DNA of 64,000 nucleotides from Streptomyces nigra (GCF_003074055.1 NZ_CP029043.1:7494501-7558500), one strand, 5' to 3'. Shown: positions 29,301 through 36,069, counted from the stretch's first letter. Numbers and translations are program-made. The notes: a model not told the origin generated them from the sequence alone.

Positions 29301-32300
29301 CTGCGCCGCCATCTCGCCGAGGCACCCTGGGGCCCCGGGGCCGACCGCGCGGTCGCCGCCTGGGCCGCCGCGGCGACGGGCACCACCGTCACGCTCGTCG
29401 AGGAGAACGGCACCGCCCACACCTACCCCGGCCCGTCCGGCGAGGCGGGCCCGCACCTTCGACTCCGGCGTCGTGGCGGCGACTTCGTCCCGCTGCTCCC
29501 GCGCACCCCGGCACCCGCGCCGGGCCCGGATCCGGCCACCGCCCCGCCGACCGACGGTGACCTCCCGGGCCTGCCCGGCGAGGAGGAGGCGTACGAGCTC
29601 CACACACTGTCGGGAGCGGGCGGGGCGACGAGGGCGGAAGGAGACTCGGACGGCGAGATGGACCTCGACTCCGGCTCCGAGAGCGAGCGGGAGGCCGTCG
29701 AGACGAGCCCCGAGCACCCGTTCGCGGTCGAGTTCGCCACCCTGCTGGAGGAGCCCGAGCTGCGGGCCGACGCACTGCTGGACGTGGTCCGGCGGCGCAA
29801 CGCACGACTCGGCGGCTTCCCGGACGTGGCGTTCGACAGCGCGTTCACCGAGTACACGGGGATCGGTGTGCCCGAGACCCTGGACCAGGTGGAGCAGGCC
29901 GGCCGGCTGTCGTCCGAGGAGTACGAGGAACTGCGGGAGGTGCTCGGCCTCGGGACGGGGGTGCCCTTCACTCAGACGAGCCCGCCCGGCACGTCCGAGC
30001 GGGACCGCGAGGTGACGCTGCGGATGCTGGACCGCATCGCCCGCCTGGTGAAGGAGGTGCTCCGCAAGCCGGACCGCCAGGCCGACGCCCAGGTCACCCC
30101 GCACATCGCCGTCACCGTGCTGCCGGACGGTTCACTCGGCATCGCCGGCAACACCGGCGCGAAGGCGCTCACCGCCGACGAGGCCGCCCTGGTCGAGCAG
30201 GAGCTGCGCTGGTTCGTCACGGGGCAGGAGCCGGGCGGTACCCGGCGCGTGCGGGAGCTCGAGCAGTGGTCCAGGGACGAGGAGTCGCACCGGCAGTGGG
30301 CTGCCCGGCTCGACCAGGAGGAGCGCGATCACGCCGCACGGACCGCCGAACAGGAGCGACTGCGGACGTGGCTGGAGGAGCAGTACGACGCGGAGGTGTG
30401 GGACGAGACCCTGGAGCAGCAGTGGAACACGCTCCTCGGCGACGAGTCCGCGGCCGAGCAGGACGGGCGGCGTCTGACGGGGGAGCGGCAGCGGTGGCGG
30501 GGCGACGAGCGGTGGCTGGCTCGCCGGCGCCCCGGTGTCGCGCGTGACGTCCGGGACCGTACCAAGCTGCGGGCGCTGGCCACCGGCTGGTATCGCCTCT
30601 ACCATCCCGACTCGCCCGAACTCGACCTCGTCAAGCGCGCGTTGGCGAACCCGCGCGTCCTCAACGTGGCGGGCCGGGACGGCACCCCGGGACCCGGGGA
30701 GCACGGCTCCGAGCATGGCGAACTGACCCTCCTCGGGCACTGGGTGGCCCACTGGGAGAACAACCCCGGCGACCCGGACGCGCCCAGAACGCTGCCGCTG
30801 GGCGGGTTCAAGATGGCCTGCGCCTCGTGCGACCTGGCCTATCAGGCGGTCAACGAGCACATCGGGCGCCCGCTCGGCCACCGCGTCCAGGCGTCCGGCA
30901 CCCACGGCATGTTCTTCCCCGGCTGGCGCATGCCCCAGTGGATGCGGGAACGGCCGCTTCTGGTGCAGCACATCAGGGAGAACGCGGAGGACATCGGCGC
31001 CTACCTGGACCAGGGCGGCGTGCTCCAGGGCGAGCGGACCGAGGGGGCGCACGAGCAGTACCCCGCCGGGTCGTCGTCCGAGTACGAGTCCGGCGACGAG
31101 GCCATGGACACCGACGACTTCCCCGGCTCCCCGGCGCGCGGCACATCCCCGCGGCTGCCGCGGACGGTGGCGCCCGACGAGCCCACCGCCACCCCGCCGG
31201 TCCCACGCGGTCCGCGCGACCACCGCCCTCGATTCGTGGTTCGGTCCGGCTTCGACGCCCGCCGCTTCTCGTACGGGGGCGAGCCGGTCACCGACCTCAC
31301 GGTGCGCCTGGCGATCCGGGGACCCGAGGACCAGGCCGAGCAGGTACGCCGCCGACTGGACGACGGCGTACGGCGGTTGCTCAACGACCCCGCCCACCGC
31401 CTGACCGGCGGCGACCGGCTGCACGTGACCGTCGAGCATGTGGACCCCGCCGACTCACCGCACCTCACCGTGGATCTCGTCGGCCGGGACCGGGCGATGG
31501 ACCAGACGACCTGGTGGGCGGACGCGTCACCGGCTCACCTCGTCCACGAACTCACCCACCAGCTCGGCCTGCGCGACGAGTACCGGGACGCCGACTCCCG
31601 CCACCGCCCCCACGTCCCGGGCAGCCTGCTCGGCGCCCTGGACGAACAGCCCGAGGACGCCTCGCTCACCGCCGCCGGCCTGCGTGAGCGGCACCTGGCG
31701 CTGCTGAGCGCCCTGATCGGCGAGGTCACACCCCAGCCGCAGCAGGAGAGCGAGACGTGGGACATGGCCCGTACGGAGGCCACGCCCGTCACCCGACGGT
31801 CGGTCTGGGTCGACCCGGTCTCCCTGCCCCGGACCGGTCCGGCCGAGGTCCCGGCGCGCATGCCGCAGGACGCGACCGTCACCCCCTTCCGATCGGGTGC
31901 CTACGAGTTCACCAACCTGAGGCACACCGACGAGACGTACCGCGACAAGGCCGTCCGCATCATCGACCTGCTGCGCAGGCACGACACGATCCGTGACTTC
32001 ATCGGCGGGCGCCCCTGCCGCATCACCCTGCATCTGCGCACCACCGAGACGCCTGCCGACGTGATCGACCGCGGTGAGGCCGGGGTGGACATCAACCTCG
32101 CGAGCTACTACTTCGAGAAGTACGACATCGGCCACATCATGGGGATGCTGGCCCACGAGATCGGCCTGCACCCCCTCGCCTCCCGGAACACGAACATCCC
32201 CGACGAGGAGGAGATGTTCGCGGGAGTCCCGCTCGCCGTACCCGGCCTGAGCGACCTGAAGGCACCGCGCACCATGAGCACCGAGGGCGCGGGCCAGGCC

Positions 32301-35300
32301 GACCACATCATGGCCGCGTTCCCCAGCAGCACCCGCCACGCGATCTACCGCGACATCGTCGTGAGGATGGCGGACATGCTGGCCCGGGACGTCCGGGCGG
32401 GGGAGGAGGGTGCGCGGGCCAAGGACGTCACCGACCTGATCGACACCTACCTCATGGACCTGGCGACCATCGCGGTCACCAACGACCGCCGCAAGGACGC
32501 GGCCTGGGAACCCCGCTACACGGCGAAGGTGTACAACGCCTACAAGGAGATGTTCGTCGCGCAGCTGCCCGACGACAGCCCCGTCCGGCCGCTGCTGCCC
32601 GCGAACAAGAGCTGGTACAACGTCACCGGCAACTTCCTCGGTCTCGGCACCAGCTTCACGTTCAACAACCAGGGCGACAGCATCCAGACCGGCACCGCCG
32701 TCACCGACGAAGCCCGTCCGCGCCTTCCCCGGGCAGGCACCGGCACGGACCCGCAGCCGACGGAGGCGCCACAGCGGCGACGCGACCACCGCCCCCGCTT
32801 CGTGGTGCGTTCCGGCTTCGACGCACGCCGCTTCTCCTACGACGGCGAACCGGTCACCGACCTCACCGTCCGTGTCGCGCTGCGCGGCACCGACGCCCGG
32901 ACGGCCCAGGTGTACGACCGGCTCACCGCGGGTGTGCACGAGTTCCTGAACAAACCGGGGCACCGCCTCCCCAACGGCGACCGGCTGCACGTCACCGTCG
33001 AGGCGGTCCGGCCGGAGGACTCCCCGCACCTGACGGTGGACGTCGCGGGACGCGACCGGGTGATGGACCAGACGACCTGGTGGGCGGACGCCGACCCGGT
33101 CCAGCTCGTCCACGAGCTCACCCATCAGCTGGGCCTGCGCGACGAGTACCGGGACGCCGACGCGCCGCACCGCCCCCACATCCCCGGCAGCCTCCTCGGC
33201 GCCCTGGACGAACGGCCCGACGACGCGTCCCTCACCCCCGCAGGCCTCCGAGGACGGCATCTGGCCCTGCTCGCCGCGCTCATCGGGCCCGTGACGCCGG
33301 CGCCACACCCTCAGGACGAGGAGCAGACCTGGGACGCGGCCCGTACCGGCACCGCACCGGTCACCCGCCGGTCGGTGTGGGTGGACCCGGTCTCGCTGCC
33401 CAGGACCCGGCCGGGGGACACCGAACCCGAGATCGCGGCCCGCATGCCGCAGGACGGCACGCTCACGCCCTTCAGGTCCGGCACCTTCGAGTTCACCAAC
33501 CTGAAGCACACGAACGCGCGGTACCGCGACAAGGCCGTCCGCATCATCGAACTGCTCCGGGACCATCCGACGATCCGGGACTACATCGGCGGGCGCCCCT
33601 GCCGCATCACCCTGCACCTGCGCACCACGGAAACGCCTGCCGACGTACGTGACCTGGGCGACGACGGTGTGCAGATCAACCTCGCCAGCTACTACTTCGA
33701 GAAGTACGACATCGGCTACGTCATGGGCATGCTGGCCCACGAGATCGGCCTCCACCCGCTCGCCTCCCGTAACCGGGACATCCCGGACGAGGAAGCGATG
33801 TTCCGTGGCATCCCGCTCCCGGTGCCCGGGCTGGCCGATCTGAAGACGCCGCGCACCATGAACACCGACAGCGCGGGACAGGCCGACCACATCATGGCGG
33901 CCTTCCCCAGCAGCACCCGGCACGGCATCTACCGGGACATCGTCCTGAAGATGGCCGACCTGCTGGCCCAGGCCGCGCGGGCCGGCGTGGAGGGTGCGAA
34001 GGCCAAGGACGTCACGGACCTCATCGACTGCTACCTCATGGACGTCGCGTCCATCGCTGTCACCAGCGACTACCGCATGAACGCCGCCAAGGAGCCCGGC
34101 AACACCGCCAAGGTCTACAACGCCTACAAGGCCCTGCTCGGCCAGCACATGCCCGAGGACAGCCCATCCCGCCCCTTCCTGCCCGCCGACAAGGGACTCT
34201 TCGGCGTCGTACGCGACTTCGCCCAGCTCGCCACCAGCCTGGCGACGAACAACCGCGGCGACAGCATCCAGCAGCCCCTCGCGGGCGACGAGGCGCGACC
34301 CCGGCTGTCGCCGGGCAAGGACGCGCCCGCGCAGCGGGCCCACGCGGTCGCACCCCGCCCGCGCGACGGCCGTCCGCGCTTCGTGGTGCGGGCCGGCTTC
34401 GACGCACGGCGGTTCTCGTACGAGGGCGAGCCGGTCACCGACCTCACGGTGCGCCTGGCGATCCGGGGCCCCCAGGACCAGGTGGCGCGGGTGCGCGAAC
34501 GGCTCACGGCAGGGGTGCGCGCGTTCCTGAACACCCCCGCCCACCCTCTGCCGAACGGGGACCGCCTGCACGTGACCGTCGAGCACGTGGACCCGTCCGA
34601 GAACCCTCACCTGACGGTGGATCTGGTGGGCCGGGACCGGCCGATGGACCAGAACAGCTGGTGGGCCGACGCCGACCCGGTCCAGTTCGTCCACGAGCTC
34701 ACCCACCAGCTGGGCCTGCGCGACGAGTACCGCGACGCGGCGTCCCCGCACCGCCCGCACGTGCCGGGCAGCCTGCTGGGTGCCCCGAACGAGCCCCCCG
34801 AGGACGCCTCGCTCGCCGCCGGTGGTCTCCGTGACCGGCACCTGGCCCTGCTCGGCGCCCTCATCGGGGAGGTCACACCCGCCCCGGCGACGGACACCCC
34901 GCCGACCTGGGACGCGGCCCGTGCCGCGGCCGTACCCGATCCGCACACGTCGGTCTGGGTGGACCCGGTCTCCCTGCCCGAGCCCGGACCCGGCTCCGGG
35001 GCGGCCGACGCGGTCCCGGCACGGATGCCGCAGGACGCGACCACCCCGGCGGAGCCCGCGTACGTGCCGTTCTCCTCGGGGAACCTCACCTTCACGAATC
35101 TGAGGTTCACGGACGACGGATACCTCGCCAAGGCCCTCCGGATCATGGACCTGCTGCGCAGGCACGACACGATCCGCGAGTACGTGGGCGGCCGTCCTTG
35201 CCGCATCACCCTGCGCGTGCGCACCACGGAGACGCCTGCCGACGTGATCGACCGCGGTGAGGCCGGGGTGGACATCAACCTCGCGAGCTACTACTTCGAG

Positions 35301-35888
35301 AAGTACGACATCGGCCACATCATGGGGATGCTGGCCCATGAGATCGGCCTGCACCCCCTCGCCTCCCGGAACACGAACATCCCCGACGAGGAGGAGATGT
35401 TCGCGGGAGTCCCGCTCGCCGGACCCGGCCTGACGGATCTGCGCACCCCCCGCACGATGAACACCGAGGGCGCCGGCCAGGCCGACCACATCATGGCCGC
35501 GTTCCCCAGCAGCACCCGCCACGCGATCTACCGCGACATCGTCGTGTCGATGGCGGGGATCCTCCAGCAGGACGCGGCCGCCGGAGTGGAGGGCGCGCAG
35601 CCACGGGACGTCACGGACCTGATCGACTGCTACCTGATGGACCTCGCCTCGATCGCGGTGACGAACGACCACCGGATGAACGCGGCGACGGAGCCCGGCT
35701 ACACGGCGAAGGTCTTCAACGCCTACAAGCAGGCGCTCCTCGCCCGGTTGCCGGCCGACTCACCGCTGCGGGCACTCGTCCCGTCGGACAAGAGCATGTT
35801 CGGCGTCATCAACGACTTCCGGCGCATCGGCACCTACCTCGCGATCAACAACCGCGGCGACAGCATCCAGCAGACCGACCCCACCTGA
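17343..35888 (+). CDS. Giant (6181-residue) multidomain protease/toxin-like protein, candidate T7SS substrate
   Basis: One uninterrupted frame of 18.5 kb. Residues 1-270 are helical with a hydrophobic stretch, resembling the N-terminal delivery domains of CpnT-type actinobacterial toxins. Residues ~250-1050 are Pro/Thr/Gly-rich linker with PPxY motifs. Residues ~1120-1220 hold FVGHG (H1133) and LVLFSCETG (C1180), a clan CD/CHAT-like His-Cys pair. Residues ~1465-1680 hold an OTU-like protease (GGGNCLFRAL, C1479; DHYDAL, H1671). Similar segments near 3623 and 3910 have lost the Cys. The middle (~1750-3400) is large and beta-rich with no family I recognise. Residues 4254-4500 contain a deaminase-like H4458-x-E and C4493-x-x-C4496. 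Residues 4625 to the end are three tandem modules, each with HELTHQLGLRD and HEIGLH. Export by the adjacent type VII system is inference from position; NCBI's 'lonely Cys domain' giants of Streptomyces may be relatives (from memory). Confidence 0.9.
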   Translation: MSIKASPEVNAMIFILTGEKLIDADEDLAYESRRPYSGLGRKVDRLSSLIDKSIHDIAEVMPDDLSKSYAKAMGMLIDDGGKNYLREFAEQLEKIAEGRRKTSMDIMESKWQVIAEVIRLLIEIAIYLAMSFFTGGASASQIMMAKLRSRFLILTTLSHLLQRLHLAPSLTEAFAEAFTTFAVRLAMMNFAPNGRRPDGFDWNDILKSAAFGAAAGFLTSIFDDIAKKIVKSYDTNFLKDGSDLDFKPNPDLKNTPNPEFGNHGPGPKPDPGPSPTPKDRPDPGPQANGPDGVPHTPPPTFRNDPLSFRNNPNLWRNSQILRDNADRPGALAGHYGIKGTSDFLAAGAGEALAEILIKGAFDGDWSTSWSTFVGAGISSQVEATLTDTALNSGAELRHVIDKLRHQPPTVSTGGTDTQDTGTRDTADSSDTRDGEGPGRTGGAPDTDLTGDTGSPRTLTPVRTADSPPPYTSADPPPYSPQDPPAYTPGALPATAAENALWQQVHNGPADVREQALHDIAALRGAQSPGSTEIDVRDNLHGALSQVPEVRVVPLGEGPALQVAADEVRRALDGFGTATTVADVAGGTGSRDVDVTSGSNRIVENGTDGLAGQGVPGQAGGSPVASNSSQQAPGSGTGGARPGASPTPGATHTPSGSQASHGSQTPTGPRAEGTRTPDSTTVTVDQRVAQDGTVVADGPHRAQDGTTVQVGPQVAQDGSAQPSVTTETSDSAETTSAPVGTASPDTSQEAAFPAGAPSSSDDVLTPDLDLSGVPPIMSTAGSYAAPPLTIVVSEVPPPTEGSPEATGLLDRAGADRAVVLGPAVTADGAGRAPRTAVELTREGPGAPVRVRPLTNSVPRPDGTTTNTVTTETAFPGADILVPLADALGPAPRPATESTTTTTTTGGPMSATTAPPPEKVPTESATPPRGKGAALDPGASAVPPAAKLVTLSRPWTETATDLHLESGQADETGGTAPGTAGGRGPGADGTPPPPASPDTPVAQPPRGRVVVRPTRSAGHEGSPDDGATPARATVITTLDGHTIPLGQLRRWVPETAATPRPGRAVRTLTVSQDPADDGTPRDTGRRGLLDQDTFRGVRTTSGPTPSGPARTVFTGPPTELPGAGTDEGADYFVGHGTPRTVTLGTDAAAHPAVKVSGVQLGEVLKSWARDGDRSRPLVLFSCETGRQPQVAGLPVAQHVANRTGRPVYAPTTEVGTARDGNGDVRAVLTEGTDGPGRWRLFTPEPGGADLDALARDAGLHAGPGPADAFVRARTLQQIRTLRDVLGPDAEQRPENKELLAGLAYVDGLRWLNPDTASRYGDGRMTPDLLRRMVGDRPSAAVDPATGPTTHQYTDFLRAAAALRDSATPDTTLDALLPPPPPALPPDTPVSPDDVRGLTYAPSARITWSLSSTPLPLSELALSAEDTAELARRRPDLAPAPSRPESLAEDLTLFSKDATGTDAVRADGRTFRRLDTPGGGNCLFRALLDSARAHEVPPHWAARDVAGLRGLLRDRIAGSELAAAAAEATPDPVLAVVDDLRMTALAGVRDPDAQRRITQRWNGIAEAVVEHGDARRWRRVVRNSRYPRLAEIAPTPDDARRLGTEGLVAAAAEHAGLWASPFADVLPQALAHTLDLDLRLVQADPHAPATTLVTPLHPGGRGGTLHLAYNGTDHYDALVPASAPIAPVPDTVTTPEPPATAEPEGDDPFGAWLRAMGGITDLDSPPPQTPDRGDPVPLETQLERHRPARLLTGPDARPPGPPPRTVTFEDGSRLPAVLIDPAADPGPGDGTPASHADGTRRNRPTGLFAGPGVLTLRSPEQVAEEILGQLPKKLRDQFDEAELLRLLTHQPAAFTAPRGARLVGREKSGVGHEMTVEAIPYHRWERFSDVHGGTTRVDTMRRGQAGTGGGRSVGHGRRIAAALSMGPPLNWLLKIGVSLGWTRRTDYSLGTQAYDQTEHRAHEGSHLHLDDVHYRVRVERVTEAPKTPGPAASSATGPNWRRSEVHTARFAMRDGLSWRLPDDLTVPFNGPRRAPRALTFPDGTEPRMTDVTGLHLVDPPEDVALALSGARPGSSAHRTLVSYVRPGRLLALFGRFAGPVSGPELTRGSALRPLGHLVVERSIPHRATLVAESVKAELRDLTQTTYQNERGHVRDTRFGIQITAGPNHTLVGPETDVRLQGGPLVRADLSSGRGHQLGTDAARKTTGRLRNQPVALYRVERTLMVRKAGEPASAARPVRVVSLDWISTQDARRLAGWDSRTPGRTGPHPDAEPPVPWYLTREDPVHLGGQVRAEGFRPDRPGNTMATEGQTQPPDRTRNQAGPPAAQDPLRVFADTVLDTLHRSYPSLFVPPSMLRHPRLARFWYGDGRMRTALHNDRQVREALNRPTLAQSLDDLTTTGVPVTLTEDGKVRRGHHTLILRARLTDRRFETTMSERSLRNAVIGTEVSGQGQQASTTLSAGIEVGVSPRDHDKVPEAGVPRQTGNVSVGARYARTEQKGTRSTAAVTHDHLTFQNGADLYSYQVELGASLEGHRRPRGWARLVSLGLLGAGVFVSKAEERPLFHRGSETVGRVELAVPAAHGSDRYAPADPPPAGPAPAAAPVRLSAVEADQLLDGTRPLPRTDSAGQRLVRRLLRAPHVVLSTEGGAQRQQLMQDTADRASGTSWHVSAPGAPVRSALRRAMADLHVAGQLGQYLGPFGSRITGLIGAGPLQTHYLKAAVRGELDNLRVMSDPKAASLEATLGNEHRVAGSASTVSRTTLGVQGADMPLQQTPGGPAVVGSYSTALQYAWGKGRSIAQTLTRGRNTTLTYAGRMYLVVADTAETIAVRDRWTAAMGTVGTRAGTAVGSAAGRLSGRLGRALAPRRAAAALHRVRDAVMFHLPMQDAIEAGLAPDGLGTTTPRNLGRGYRVPPFLRGRRFPGHPSGQLDASHAAQQLMGRMARIGVPSHDREQVLQRLSPDFLRAHLHELTTDGMTLPVRHRTWRNPSRLPVGGSPAQVRFKLTPVTTTVERLRTGFELEDYRTTARDDSHSTSQDQGADVTLATGQRAAESGILLANPSLQGTAAKQRAGTRTETTGSTSMPNIATTQAHAEIVTSYVLTVTMTDATGDLLSPRAVASVGTLNEIVPAGLLTPTDDGTDGMLTEEDVSEPERAVRMLTAEQARPPGIAAWRTGDDGTGRADPDVLPFDDRIGSGILAVDIRGAANVQDALTLATARADGLGDGDLGRRHTGHVLSERVRMARLTPLTGPGTAPAQAQQEATTQVGLTAGFREALAANGSQLPAQASARLLGQSHTADSRLYARMHRAGARLLAVENKPRMEAMQRSKTSDALEAGITDNVEGMVGTSPLAGNSNAGVTNPGASVPVGGANDGTALKGTVDTTLGTHLKVVTDRSMLFAIPVSWLTVAEVDHHFTDSRPLRALGKAERGPRAAEAETTALVWLREDIARDYGLLDDTTFPDEVGAAWDAMAKAAGDLAAAEKAYYDARARARETWLGLSPQEQAVLGDDDPDRPTVLPQAVAQSPAVAAWQAAREEVRRRQAHTDSAAADHHRLHLAASRLTAHHQGRASVPVPDRAQEYTEPAWRSEAPEPYRIADATETTPRTLTSPDGTLVREVHDMPHDGASFFHALIAVAQDRGRLPHLLGAGLAARFTAAPGDPAITEQAVRAARNRLAWELGESRNEDLLDTLALDAADEFTQAELDFAGVRLTPAQQAEFDAFGRLPQTLWPTSGQRVALATAALLRPFTSEPPQGGTAAADSAHPAPSERRAGDHGGADLLPALAARLLGTPVTVVTGEGREQRFLPHGTDPAAVDPATDPVLLAADGYFHAALPPGTPAPVVTPLPATPTPSATAPDDGIPDPAPAHRSHATPPWHPPADSTGPRYRLDRDGVLTAPDGATHTQGTPTGRGNGFFGALSTALQHAARQPGLDRHEAGRLRRRADMPPAQLMRLNGLPGSRAERDTLFAPPPLVVRPGAPAPSQDARDAHLRRHLAEAPWGPGADRAVAAWAAAATGTTVTLVEENGTAHTYPGPSGEAGPHLRLRRRGGDFVPLLPRTPAPAPGPDPATAPPTDGDLPGLPGEEEAYELHTLSGAGGATRAEGDSDGEMDLDSGSESEREAVETSPEHPFAVEFATLLEEPELRADALLDVVRRRNARLGGFPDVAFDSAFTEYTGIGVPETLDQVEQAGRLSSEEYEELREVLGLGTGVPFTQTSPPGTSERDREVTLRMLDRIARLVKEVLRKPDRQADAQVTPHIAVTVLPDGSLGIAGNTGAKALTADEAALVEQELRWFVTGQEPGGTRRVRELEQWSRDEESHRQWAARLDQEERDHAARTAEQERLRTWLEEQYDAEVWDETLEQQWNTLLGDESAAEQDGRRLTGERQRWRGDERWLARRRPGVARDVRDRTKLRALATGWYRLYHPDSPELDLVKRALANPRVLNVAGRDGTPGPGEHGSEHGELTLLGHWVAHWENNPGDPDAPRTLPLGGFKMACASCDLAYQAVNEHIGRPLGHRVQASGTHGMFFPGWRMPQWMRERPLLVQHIRENAEDIGAYLDQGGVLQGERTEGAHEQYPAGSSSEYESGDEAMDTDDFPGSPARGTSPRLPRTVAPDEPTATPPVPRGPRDHRPRFVVRSGFDARRFSYGGEPVTDLTVRLAIRGPEDQAEQVRRRLDDGVRRLLNDPAHRLTGGDRLHVTVEHVDPADSPHLTVDLVGRDRAMDQTTWWADASPAHLVHELTHQLGLRDEYRDADSRHRPHVPGSLLGALDEQPEDASLTAAGLRERHLALLSALIGEVTPQPQQESETWDMARTEATPVTRRSVWVDPVSLPRTGPAEVPARMPQDATVTPFRSGAYEFTNLRHTDETYRDKAVRIIDLLRRHDTIRDFIGGRPCRITLHLRTTETPADVIDRGEAGVDINLASYYFEKYDIGHIMGMLAHEIGLHPLASRNTNIPDEEEMFAGVPLAVPGLSDLKAPRTMSTEGAGQADHIMAAFPSSTRHAIYRDIVVRMADMLARDVRAGEEGARAKDVTDLIDTYLMDLATIAVTNDRRKDAAWEPRYTAKVYNAYKEMFVAQLPDDSPVRPLLPANKSWYNVTGNFLGLGTSFTFNNQGDSIQTGTAVTDEARPRLPRAGTGTDPQPTEAPQRRRDHRPRFVVRSGFDARRFSYDGEPVTDLTVRVALRGTDARTAQVYDRLTAGVHEFLNKPGHRLPNGDRLHVTVEAVRPEDSPHLTVDVAGRDRVMDQTTWWADADPVQLVHELTHQLGLRDEYRDADAPHRPHIPGSLLGALDERPDDASLTPAGLRGRHLALLAALIGPVTPAPHPQDEEQTWDAARTGTAPVTRRSVWVDPVSLPRTRPGDTEPEIAARMPQDGTLTPFRSGTFEFTNLKHTNARYRDKAVRIIELLRDHPTIRDYIGGRPCRITLHLRTTETPADVRDLGDDGVQINLASYYFEKYDIGYVMGMLAHEIGLHPLASRNRDIPDEEAMFRGIPLPVPGLADLKTPRTMNTDSAGQADHIMAAFPSSTRHGIYRDIVLKMADLLAQAARAGVEGAKAKDVTDLIDCYLMDVASIAVTSDYRMNAAKEPGNTAKVYNAYKALLGQHMPEDSPSRPFLPADKGLFGVVRDFAQLATSLATNNRGDSIQQPLAGDEARPRLSPGKDAPAQRAHAVAPRPRDGRPRFVVRAGFDARRFSYEGEPVTDLTVRLAIRGPQDQVARVRERLTAGVRAFLNTPAHPLPNGDRLHVTVEHVDPSENPHLTVDLVGRDRPMDQNSWWADADPVQFVHELTHQLGLRDEYRDAASPHRPHVPGSLLGAPNEPPEDASLAAGGLRDRHLALLGALIGEVTPAPATDTPPTWDAARAAAVPDPHTSVWVDPVSLPEPGPGSGAADAVPARMPQDATTPAEPAYVPFSSGNLTFTNLRFTDDGYLAKALRIMDLLRRHDTIREYVGGRPCRITLRVRTTETPADVIDRGEAGVDINLASYYFEKYDIGHIMGMLAHEIGLHPLASRNTNIPDEEEMFAGVPLAGPGLTDLRTPRTMNTEGAGQADHIMAAFPSSTRHAIYRDIVVSMAGILQQDAAAGVEGAQPRDVTDLIDCYLMDLASIAVTNDHRMNAATEPGYTAKVFNAYKQALLARLPADSPLRALVPSDKSMFGVINDFRRIGTYLAINNRGDSIQQTDPT
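22505..22515 (+). repeat. C11 homopolymer inside the giant gene
   Basis: Eleven consecutive C residues encode part of Ser-Pro-Pro-Pro-Gln at about residue 1721, just after the OTU-like domain. A one-base slip here would truncate the protein soon after the protease domain. Confidence 0.95.
31215..32688 (+). repeat. Dual-zincin module, copy 1 of 3 in the giant protein
   Basis: Residues 4625-5115. The module starts RDHRPRFVVRSGFDARRFSY, has HELTHQLGLRDEY (first His 4735; HExxHxxGxxD), then LAHEIGLHPLASR (His 4938; HExxxH) and ends NNQGDSIQ. A ~193-bp stretch around the second motif is nearly identical to copy 3. Confidence 0.93.
32781..34271 (+). repeat. Dual-zincin module, copy 2 of 3
   Basis: Residues 5147-5643. 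Both motifs are kept (HELTHQLGLRDEY at His 5257; HEIGLH at His 5466) and it ends NNRGDSIQ. It is the most diverged of the three at DNA level. Confidence 0.93.
34362..35870 (+). repeat. Dual-zincin module, copy 3 of 3
   Basis: Residues 5674-6176, at the extreme C-terminus. Both motifs are kept (HELTHQLGLRDEY at His 5784; HEIGLH at His 5999) and it ends NNRGDSIQ a few residues before the stop. A segment is almost identical to copy 1. Confidence 0.93.
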
Positions 35889-36069
35889 CCCGACCTGACA
35901 GGGCGAAGCGCGTCCCTCGAGGTTTCACGCGAAAGCGCCGGACGCCTGTCGGATTCGGGCACATGAGTCAGGGGTGACACCCCACCCGTTCGCCCTGTCA
36001 AGATCCCTCCGCACCGTCAGACTCCTGGGAGGAAACGCGCCTGTGGGGGCGTATGCAGGGTGATACGGG

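Noticed and set aside
31527..35672. A 1381-codon minus-strand frame opposite the zincin modules, and similar long minus frames at 23145-27032 and 27171-30104
   Set aside because: Long antisense frames are expected opposite strongly biased high-GC genes. No motifs and no ribosome sites.
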